Positions 1-8,497 of a stretch of 23,881 nucleotides of DNA are shown here, piece after piece. Positions within the stretch are counted from its first letter, which is position 1. Each line of letters starts with the position of its first letter. Position numbers and translations under genes: made by a program. The DNA lies in the NCBI GenBank assembly GCA_000310025.1, contig FN649728.1, forward strand, positions 414,633 to 438,513, given 5' to 3'. The DNA comes from Ectocarpus siliculosus. Taxonomy: Eukaryota > Sar > Phaeophyceae > Ectocarpales > Ectocarpaceae. The notes under the pieces are model-generated. The model did not search any database. It was given only the letters and a program-made list of their open reading frames with translations, and was not told the origin of the DNA.

Positions 1-648
1 GGTTGCGGGTCACATGTGGTAAGCAACTGAAACCTGGCCGATGGGAAGTTCTTCTCCAGTAGTGTAGCGGGGGGTTGAATACCGTATGTGGTAGTAGATA
101 TGTTAGCGTATGCTTCCCTCCCCAAGAGACCCCCCCCCCCCGTCCCCGACTCGACAACCCAAGGGCCAAGAATCTGGAGAAGAACGGCCTTCGCCGGAAG
201 GGGGCGTGAGGTGATGGGCAAGAAGTAGACAGGCGTGTAGACTGTCGGGCCCCCACCCTAGATGTCCCGCCCCACGAACCGAACTCCATGGTACTCGAAA
301 AAGTCGCATGAAATCATACAAGAAGTGTCCGTTGAGACATAGCTCGAATGGCGGGATGTGCTGAATAAGTAAGTGGTGAAAACCTGCTGAATGTTGGGCA
401 TACTTGAACCATACGCGATTTTTGTGTATAGATTGGGAGAAATATGTAGTAACCCTACGTGATTTCAAGAGGGATGGAGGTTACATGCGTGGCGCGTGAA
501 ACGTACAGGTACATGTCGCCCCGGTGGTCTAGTAGGTACCCTCGCAACCTAGTCCCGGCAAAGTGAGTTCTTTTTCTCACTAAATAAATCCTGGTCTAAG
601 TTGGAAGCGACGCGCGGCAAAGCTCGTTGTTAGTAAACTCGATTGACT
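1..648. other. Gene-free flank
   Basis: I see no supportable gene here. There is a 12-base C run at 130-141 and a short inverted repeat (gtgag/ctcac around a T-rich loop) near 563-580. The stretch lies downstream of the minus-strand gene ending at 649, so part of it is probably its 3' untranslated region. Open frames on the minus strand at 103-468 have no splice or family support. Confidence 0.5.
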
Positions 649-1429
649 TCAAAAGTCGCGAGGGAAGGGATTGCTGTACCCTCCTCGCGATGAAAATATC
701 TCAGGCAGGAACCGCAGGAGGGGGTCCAACCCCCCCCTCCTATGTGACCCCGGTTGGATCGCCTAGTTAGTAGAAGTGGAGGATAGGGGTCAGAGGGGCA
801 GACGACAGAGTCCAATGATGGGAGAAAAAAAAAAAATGTCTGGCCCTTAGCCATGGGGAGAACAAAGTGACTCCGGGCGGAACAAGTACGACGATGGCTT
901 ACTCGATGCTGGCATGACACCGCGAGAGTTGTTGCCACTAATGTCTTCTACCGCACGTTGTTTCCGGGGTTGTTTTTTGTTGGAGCGCCGAGACTAGTGT
1001 TGTAAGCAGCGCCTATGCATGTCCACCCCCCCTCCCTGCGCACTATGAAAATGGGCTTACCCTTCGGAACCAGATGAGATGATGGCCGCATATGGTGCAA
1101 CGATCTTCCCGGGCATATCGAACCCCGCACGACAATACCAAGAAGGCCACCAGTGCGATCAGGGTCGCCCAACCAGCTTCGATGCCGGAGCCACTCTCGT
1201 ACACCTTGAACCGATAATTCAAACGATTCCCGCGCATCCAGAAATAAATGCTTATTGGTTCAAACACAACCCTGGTCTCTCGCACATCTGGTGCAATGAT
1301 TGGTGGACGTATTTCATGAGGGAACGAATGGACCAACAATGGATGGTTGTCGTGTTCTTGTGTCATATTCTCTCGGGATGTGGTAAGCAAGACACGTCGG
1401 GAGAACCGCATGCCGAATTCCGTCCGCAT
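649..1429 (-). CDS. Small single-pass membrane protein, unknown function (5' end uncertain)
   Basis: I do not recognise the family. Two exons fit together: 1061-1429, ending in a strong donor (AGG|GTAAGC), and 649-762, preceded by a CTAAC branch-like motif and an acceptor (ACTAG|GCG). Both sides are phase 0, and the joined frame ends at TGA (649-651). Taking the ATG at 1429 gives about 160 residues. Residues 86-105 are a convincing membrane segment (GWATLIALVAFLVLSCGVRY). Just after it comes RCTICGHH (110-117), a C-x2-C-G-H-H motif that could bind metal, and then a basic, Pro/Gly-rich tail ending NPFPRDF. The 298-bp intron is 763-1060. An in-frame stop lies three codons upstream of this ATG, but an acceptor-like AG follows it directly, so upstream exons are possible. 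Overlapping plus-strand frames in the same place lack splice support. Confidence 0.42.
1061..1429 (-). CDS. Exon with transmembrane segment and CTICGHH motif
   Basis: This is the upstream resolved exon of the small membrane-protein gene. It holds an N-glycosylation-like NMT (residues 21-23), an aromatic stretch (YFWMRGNRLNYRF) and the membrane helix. The 3' boundary at 1061 is well supported by GTAAGC; the 5' boundary is a guess at the first ATG. Confidence 0.42.
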
Positions 1430-1903
1430 CAGCAGCTACCCATATTTCGATGTCATGTTGCTTCGTGTCCCCCGTGTGAAACGCCGTGTGGTGTCGTACG
1501 CGCGGGGTGCAGCAGCAACTTTTCCTCAAATTCGCTTGGTTGCTCGGTTGCTTGCCTGCGGATTACCTCGTGGCAGACAGATGGGATACGTTCATTCCAA
1601 GAACAATAGCGTTGAGTGCAGAATACGCGACTTACTTTACAAATCAGAACGGCTGCTGTTGTTGGGTTACCCCGAGAGCGGAAAGAAGAGCCGATCGAGC
1701 TTTGGATGGGAGAACAAGAATTTTCAGTGTGGACTTTTTAACGATTTATTTACTGCATGTAGCAGCCGTGGCTACAGAGTACATCTACGACAACACTACG
1801 AATAATAATCTTAACAGACAGGTGTTACCTTCACCTTCAGATTTTAAATGGACGATACGCTGCGATAAACCTTGATAATTACGCAAAACGAAAGCCAAAA
1901 ATT
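1430..1903. other. No supported gene between membrane-protein exon and tRNA
   Basis: Three long plus-strand frames overlap each other here (within 1079-1875). None shows paired splice sites, a domain or a convincing composition. A possible minus-strand first exon (ATG near 1605, reading MNVSHLSAT, donor GAG|GTAATC) could belong to the gene at 649-1429, but no phase-compatible acceptor was found. Confidence 0.4.
1897..1901 (-). terminator. RNA polymerase III poly-T terminator of tRNA-Asp
   Basis: On the minus strand, five T residues follow two bases after the discriminator base. This is the standard pol III stop signal. Confidence 0.8.
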
Positions 1904-1975
1904 CGAAGCTGCCGGGAATTGAACCCGGATCTGATCCGTGACAGGGATCAATTCTAACCATTATACCACAGCTCC
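1904..1975 (-). tRNA. tRNA-Asp (anticodon GTC)
   Basis: The minus strand folds as a complete 72-nt tRNA without intron. The acceptor stem is GGAGCTG with CAGCTTC (one G:U pair), the discriminator is G, and the anticodon stem GATCC/GGATC holds the loop CTGTCAC with anticodon GTC. The T stem CCGGG/CCCGG holds loop TTCAATT. Box A (TGGTATAATGG) and box B (GGTTCAATTCC) match the RNA polymerase III consensus. The D stem carries one A-A mismatch, a small divergence. CCA is not encoded, as expected for a nuclear eukaryotic tRNA gene. A TATA-like run lies upstream and a poly-T terminator directly downstream, so the gene looks functional. Confidence 0.95.
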
Positions 1976-4900
1976 CTTGCTGACATGCCGCATTCTCATG
2001 GTATATATATTTTTGTCTGTCTGATTTCCGTAAGAGCAAATACAGGTGATGTAGGTGTCTCAATGAAGACATAGGCGAAACGAACACAGCTAGCCAATGC
2101 CCCAAACAGTTTTCTACGTAGCATGGAGAACTTTCCTCGAAACCACCACGTCACGGATCTAGATCACCATCCTCCGCCGAGCTATGTGGCGTTGTGTGCA
2201 TCAACTACAACGAAGATAGTGCTGGAGAGTCGGGGAGGATACACGGACTGCTGTTTGTTCCATCACACGCAGTCTGACGGGTTTCGAAACATGGAGAGAC
2301 GGCTGATATGTTAGGCATACTGTATACCTATGTACTACAACCGCCGCCAGAGGCAATTGCCAGAGGATCGTTTTTGATCAGGGTCAGCTCGCACCTAGTC
2401 TATGTTTGGGATAAAAACATCAAGATACACTCCGATTCGGGGGCAGGCCGTCCGCCGTTGTGGCAGGTGTACACGTCTATGACGGCAGTACCGGGAGGTA
2501 TCGAAACAGAATTGCTATTCCTGACGATAATGGCAAGACGATGGCAAGCATGACGCCGAAGACGCTTGTGGCTCCATGGCTACATCCTGTCGACGGAGGA
2601 CGAGGAGAAACGGTGGCCCGAACCTGCGGCGCAACCGGTGCAGATTGGTAACGCAAATCCAAATATGCTGTCTGGGAAATCGTAGACATACAGGTAGCTT
2701 TTTCTGACGCTATGAATTCATTGCTAATCTGTCTCTGACTCTTTTCTATGATAGAGATGGATTCGTTGTGTCATGTCAAGAAAAAAAAAAGAAATCGCAG
2801 CCTCCACTGCTGTGCACCATCCACAATCAATCATAATAAATCGACATGGTTGCGACAAGATATCTCGGCAAACTGCTCTGAGGAACACCAGGGAAGTTGA
2901 CAACAACCGCTACATTGGATGTATATCATATTTGAAAATTTTCCGTGCTCTACTGATGTTGTTTACCAACACCAAAGATAACAAGAAACAAGCTAACATG
3001 ATACAAACTGAATGCTATGCCCTACCTACCATGCACCAGGTGTACCATTCTCATCTACTGTAAACAAAACTGATGATACGGTACCCCAAAGGATAAAAAC
3101 GTTTTGTAAATTCAAAAATCGGCGGGAAACAAATGCTGCCAGTGAAATAAAAAAATCTGTAGATTTGAAAACGAGTGATGTACTGCTGTAGCCTTCGTTT
3201 CATCTTCCATGATTTTTACAATATTATTCCTAATATCTAACAAACCAGCAAGCTGTCAATAGACACTGCGCCGTGTCCCCTGTGAAGGTTACATTTTTCA
3301 ATACACGACACAACGGAGGGATTCTCCCCGATATTTTGTCGTTGACCCAGTAGAGAACTACAGGGGATGTATTGTAAAATGTAAGTAACCTATACAGATG
3401 TTTTTGTACTTAGCACCAGCTGGCATCACTGATATAAATCATCAGTATAGACTAAAAAAGACTCGAAATAAGTCCAGTACCCAGCCGGTTTTCCTCCACT
3501 CACTGAAAAGACTCTACCATATCCTGTTCGACTGTGGCCAGCGCATGGATGGGTAGTCTTTCTGTGTGTGTATTTATTTTTCCTTAATAAATCACAAATC
3601 ACCCCATCCATGCGGCTCTTGAGACAAACCCTACCCAATACTTCACAGGCCATGCCAAGCTGATGCAGTTAGGCTTCGCGTGATCCGTCTTACCACCTAA
3701 TGGTTTTGTTCGTACATGTACCCCGCCTCCTCTCCGCCCGTCCCTTAAACAAGGTGGTCCGACATATTTTGTCCACGTATGGCAGACCTACATGTACACA
3801 ACAGCAGTACAGATATATATGTACAGATGATTCGAGCATCCAGGCATCTAGTCTCTGTGTATATGTAGACTCCTAGTCCTCACGGAAGGAGAACCTCCGG
3901 CGGTACCGGACAGAACGTATGTACCTCTCATCAACCAATTGGGGATGGCGATATTTACTGTACAACGGTAGCTCGAAATGCTACAGGGTGATGGGCGGAC
4001 GTACTTGTGGCTTTCGCCAGTCACGGACGGGCAACGACTAATTTCGGCAAACTATGGCGTGCTGTACAACATCTTGCATTGTTGTAGCGTGTATGATGCT
4101 GGTGGTGAACTCAAGCGGCTTTTCCATGCAACAAGTACATGGCGGGTTTCGCTTACCCAACGCTTGTCCCCTGATCTGGTGTCCCGTTGAAGAGATTTCT
4201 GGGTGCTCCCTCGGTTATTCGAAAAGCTCAAGTCAAAATCGAGTTCTTGTTGTTTGTACGATCACCTCCGTTTGATTGGTAACGTAGACACCTTGCCGCC
4301 GCCGCGCGGGCCGAAAGAGTCAGGCAAACACCGATTCACAATCCATGCAAATCACGTAAGGCATCACATGAAACATGAGGCGACAAATACTTTGCGTGAA
4401 ATCTTCGCAATAACGTCACCCAGCGCGGTCATAGGACATGTAGTCTATAATGTATTATTGTCTACACTATTGAGTACTTTATCAGGAAGTATCTTGGCAG
4501 CAGAATGTCAGACTGTCTATTCAAGTTAATTCGGTAAATACCATTCCCGTTCAACGCATACTGTAATGCAGGAATCATCAATATCGAGGGTGAAATATTC
4601 GCGAATGAAGGAACCCACACGCTGCGCTTCGTTGTAGAATCGATCGTACGGGTGGAGATCTTTTTTACAACGTCTCGTTTCGTCCTGCCCAAACGCTCTC
4701 CGGCTATAACAACAACGTCGTGTTGGCGCCAGCTGAGAAATAGTCTCGGTGCTACCGCATGAGAGTCTTGGTAAAAGTTCGACGAAGTTCTCTACTACTA
4801 TAGACGCTGTGTTGAAGTAAGGCATGGGTCAGAAAGCTGACGGATTTCTCATACTCATGCAGCGGACATCAGGCAGCAACAAGTCCAAAGAGATTTTTAT

Positions 4901-5053
4901 GGGCATGAGGGTTTTTCCTGCTCAATCTCGCCCCACCCTCAACGAACCCCCCTTCTTAAGAACAGGCCAAAAATGAAAAAGGACAGTATCTGAGCTGTGC
5001 CTGGTTGGCGTGCATTCCACTCCACCCCCTTGGCGATTGTAGCCGGGGATGTT
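1976..5053. other. 3.1-kb stretch without a supportable gene
   Basis: Apart from the tRNA promoter at its edge, I find no gene with matching splice sites or a recognisable domain. About 2700-3660 is markedly A+T-rich relative to the rest. Weak candidates are discussed as findings: an exon-like frame at 2308-2651 (plus), a short secreted-type frame at 4054-4275 (plus) and an intact 99-codon frame at 4526-4825 (minus). No transposase, reverse transcriptase or terminal repeats were seen. Confidence 0.45.
2002..2010 (-). promoter_or_regulatory. TATA-like element upstream of tRNA-Asp
   Basis: An alternating TATATATA tract lies 27-35 bp upstream of the mature tRNA 5' end on the minus strand. Upstream TATA boxes near this distance help TFIIIB placement in plant and some yeast tRNA genes; the role here is inferred. 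Confidence 0.4.
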
Positions 5054-8000
5054 CTATTCAACAAGGAAGCGTCTTAACAGCGAGCGAAAACTGCCTGCAG
5101 ATCCGAAGGATGTTGTCGACCTCTGCGTGAAAGCCAGAGTCGTACCGGTAGAAAACCTCAACCTACCTGTGTCATGACGATGGTCTCGGACAAGGCCGCG
5201 GGTTGCGTCGCTGACTCCTCCGACTCCACAGAGCAGCCCTGTACGCTCTTCCACGATCTCAGTCCCCGCTCGATGGTCATGACCTCAACCGTCAGCACGT
5301 AGCTAGACAAGAAGCTGCGACGAACGGTGTTTGTGGCAGAAGATGTAGTCGTATTCGGTGTAGACAAAGTCGTTTCGTGCGAGAGCTGCTTGGAGTGACG
5401 ACATACCCTGCGTTCTTGCCGAGCGTATTGATGAAGAACACAAACTAAAACGGTCCGGGTTCCCATCAAGGACAGCTCTAAGGCCACCAACATCACTGCA
5501 ATATAGACGGTTTTTACCGATACAGCTCGCCCGAAACGGGGATGCCCCGGAATGAATGGTCTTGGAAGGTTTACCGGTACGGCAATCCTACACGACGCCT
5601 AGGGACCCACACCGAACGAATGCGAACGTCGAACCGCGCTGGTCAACGTCTCGCAAACAATTCGTTCTTCAGCCAATACCCTTAGGTACTTTGAAGTCCG
5701 TCCCATTCGTTTTAGTTGAAGCTCGAATCAATATATTGTACATCGTCTGTACTTTGTTTGCAATACAAGAGATACCATGTTGCTGAAAGGTCGTCCAGGG
5801 GTGTAGCCTATCAAGACTACGCTACCGCTCGCAGCTGTACCGTTGTGGGATGTGTTGAACAGCAGCTAACCTGCCGTCGGCCTCACAGGGGGCGGCCAAA
5901 AGACCTTCCTCGTCGTAGGTGCACGCCGTACGTGGGATGCTGCATGTTATGACATCTTTGTCGTCCGTCGTTTCTTGGCGTCCAAATCCTTGCATCGATT
6001 TCAGTCGGCCGCGTCGGACCCGAGGGTGTGTTCAGGTGCGGTTATGAGCGGCGAAGGGTTCACGTTATGGCTCCATACTTGGGGGTTCATGTCGAACTTT
6101 GTTGCAGAGCGCACCAATTCGCACCAACTCGTGCGGGGGGCTATCACAAGCCCAAGAGTTTGTCTACACAATTTCCGCTGAAGTCTCATTAACTGGGTGA
6201 TGCTTTGGCGACACACGGCGTACGTGTTGTTTAGGGATGGGTTGGGACATAGATGATGTTCAACGACGTTCGGCGTTAGGTAGTTCCTATTAACACCAGG
6301 AACCGCTTCGCTTCAGTCAGTCTTCTATTGGCCTACAGTGGTGCATTCTTGCTGATAAACTTACGTTGCAATGCGCAGGAGGACGGAAAACTATAAACCC
6401 GTCAATACCGATATCCGTGACGGTTGGATATGCCTCCCACACCGGTCTCAGAAACATGTGGGCACCACAATCGGGGCGTCAACCACTCAGCCTTATGTAT
6501 GTGCATCAACGATCGTTCCTAGCAACAACAATTTTGGAACACTTGTGACCGCAGAATAAAAACATATATGGTAACCTCGCCCCAATCTGGAGCGCGGTTC
6601 CGAGACTTCCCACGCCCACCTGAAGACCAAGAGCTACCGCATCAACACCTTCGTTCGGTTTAACGCCTTTGAGTATGAAACGGTTGTTCTTCGTGTCCGG
6701 CACCATGATAAGCCCCACGACGGCGGTAGGAACGGTGTTGCGATAAAGTATGACGAAATGCCCCCAACTTATTGGAAATTAAATCCTGTTCAATAACTTC
6801 TTGCTAAGACATCTACAAGCGGGTGCTGACTACGGGTCCTTTAAAGCGTACTCACGGAACTCCCAGCCGAAGTGATTGACAAACTCAGCGAACGCAGTCG
6901 AGATAAGTGGGCACGAAAACGTCCAGGTATCGCCCGACACGTCGGTGTTCGAGCAGCAAGAGGCACAGTACGCCCCGGTTGTGCCCTGGTTGTATTGCTG
7001 CCGGAGACCAGCAACACCAAAGAGCCAGGATGGGCATTGCATGAAAACAAAGAAAATATTTTCGATCTCAGCAGCACGCCGAGTGGCATCAAGACGCTGA
7101 TGCCAATGTCTGGCCTCCAATGCCATGTGTATGTGGGGCTAAGTCGGTTAGTGAGGCGAGGGGAACAGGGTGGGTTTGTGAACAAGCTCTAGCTTGCCCA
7201 CTGTGTAGAAGTGTGCGTGTCAAGGTGGCCGTACGTATACCCGTGGTCCGCATGACCTGCACCGCGACCTCTAGCTTAATGCATTGCCAAGGCCGAAAGC
7301 TCGCTAGCGGCTCAGAAAAATCGCCCACATGGTAGCGGAAAGCGCCTCTAGAAATGTTTGTGGATCACTTCAAGCGGCCGACACACAGACGAAGATCATG
7401 ACTACGTCTGGAGGAATGCCGAACTCACATCGAGAAAGTCAATCAACCAATTTGGAGACGATGGTTCACAGCTGCCGATTTCGAGCCCGCCGAAGCACGT
7501 TTGTTTCCCCTGCATTTCAACAGCGCAGGAGATACCAATTTTCCGGGCCAGACCTTTTCACTTGCGGGGTTCAACCTGGTTTCCCCCCCCCCCCCCCCCT
7601 CGCCCTCCCCGCCCTTCTCCCCCTCTCGCTCTGGGAGATCGTGTGCACCATTGTGGTAACCGCGTACAAGTAGTGTACAATCCTCGGATACCTCTTACAG
7701 TACATAGTTCATATAATATGTATCCAGAATCCCGCTGTGCTCAAGACGTTGGTAGCTCGGAGATTTCACGAAAACATCATTCCGGATCGTCTGAAAACCA
7801 TTTAGCTAAGAAATGTGTAGACTGTGATAGTCGTCGGTATCGGCATCGGCAATGTAGCAAATGGCGGTATCCAAAGGGTGGCATCATTGCAAGCCCACCT
7901 TCAGGAAAGTTGGTGTACGGCATAGGCCACATATAGTACGTACGCTCCAAGGGGTGCCTTGCCCAAACGTTCCCTAACGACTCGACATGTAGACTACAGT

Positions 8001-8497
8001 AGTCAGTCTGCGTTGCAACGTTTCACGTCTGTGTGGCACACGTCGGTATGCTAGCTACCTGGGTACATCTGTTGCTGGTGTTGTCTAGCTGTGTAGACTA
8101 CAATATAGGATTTGAGGCGCCCAAACACATTGCTCAAACCTCTTTCACCTGCAAAACTCTGGCGCACACCTCCACCTCGCAAACACAGCCCGCGAGTTAG
8201 AAATCATTCTGCAATAATGGTGTTTGCCCGTACCCATAAATCTTTGAGTTCTGCGCTTGGATTGCACGCATTGTGCTGCCACGGACTAGTACATCTAGGT
8301 AATTATGTGTACAACAGAGGCACGCAGCTTACCTCGGCATATGCTATCGTTGACGACGAATCGAAGGCCCCGCCATAGAGAGTAAGGTCCACCACGCCAC
8401 ATGCAGGTGGCAACAGCACCAATAGCGAAAGTGCAACGGCACACCGCCACGATGTGAGTATGGGGGCTGCGCGCTTGCCAGCCCGACTCCAAAACAT
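5054..8497 (-). CDS. ANF-receptor-like single-pass membrane receptor (13 exons)
   Basis: Proposed exons in transcript order: 8333-8497, 8149-8175, 7699-7734, 7429-7509, 7257-7310, 6852-6997, 6576-6767, 6365-6446, 6125-6177, 5887-5939, 5776-5807, 5167-5598, 5054-5122. All junction phases agree and give 473 residues ending at TAG (5054-5056). Residues 1-34 are a signal peptide. Residues 36-260 resemble the ligand-binding (ANF receptor) fold of class C GPCRs and guanylyl-cyclase receptors: LTLYGGAF strand, GYILYEL, AFAEFVNHFGWEF (157-168), the hallmark helix-strand, then HFVILYRNT. Residues 280-310 are Cys-bearing (TACTYDEEG), 337-362 form the membrane span, followed by RQERR and a Ser/Thr-rich tail of about 110 residues without kinase or cyclase motifs. 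It is probably a surface receptor or binding protein. The exons at 6125-6177 and 5776-5939 and the donor at 6852 (GTACGC; a stronger GTGAGT lies 4 bp upstream but breaks phase) are the weakest. Family assignment is by eye. Confidence 0.5.
5167..5598 (-). CDS. Exon 12 of the receptor-like gene: transmembrane segment and tail
   Basis: This 144-codon exon lies between CCCTAG|GCG and ACACAG|GTAGGT. It encodes a Pro-rich juxtamembrane part, the hydrophobic run TVYIAVMLVALELSLMGT followed by TVLVCVL, then HQYARQERR as stop-transfer, and a tail rich in Ser and Thr. The final exon (5054-5122) adds SFRSLLRRFLVE and the stop. Confidence 0.6.
6852..6997 (-). CDS. Exon 6 of the receptor-like gene: HFGW segment
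   Basis: The acceptor CCGGCAG|CAA opens a frame with four clustered cysteines (CASCC, then FSCPL) and the segment AFAEFVNHFGWEF. The aromatic-G-W at the end of an amphipathic helix is characteristic of ANF-type ligand-binding domains. This is the best family evidence in the gene. Confidence 0.55.
7583..7599 (+). repeat. Poly-C run (17)
   Basis: Seventeen C in a row within the intron between exons 3 and 4 of the minus-strand receptor-like gene (G-run on its sense strand). A 13-C run is at 12762-12774 (TMF intron 2), a 12-C run at 130-141 and an 11-G run at 19672-19682. Confidence 0.95.
8333..8497 (-). CDS. Exon 1 of the receptor-like gene: signal peptide
   Basis: This exon starts at ATG 8497 and ends at a strong donor (GCCGAG|GTAAGC). 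The N-terminus has a basic n-region (RAGKR) and a hydrophobic core (VALSLLVLLPPACGVV), then LTLYGGAFDSSSTIAYAE, which would be the first strand and helix of the mature ectodomain. The minus strand stays open upstream of the ATG, so a longer N-terminus cannot be excluded. Confidence 0.6.

Noticed and set aside
520-580. Box A-like TGGTCTAGTAGG
   Set aside because: No box B follows and no cloverleaf can be drawn.
1079-1875. Three overlapping plus-strand frames of 129-176 codons
   Set aside because: They exclude each other and lack splice sites. The minus strand in the same place has a membrane helix and a consensus donor.
5496-5517. A 22-bp intron-like GTAAAA...TTGCAG inside receptor exon 12
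   Set aside because: It is far too short for a spliceosomal intron, and the frame is open through it, completing the membrane helix.
7358-7936. 192-codon plus-strand frame
   Set aside because: It runs antisense to exons 3 and 4 of the receptor-like gene and includes the translation of the 17-C run as poly-Pro.
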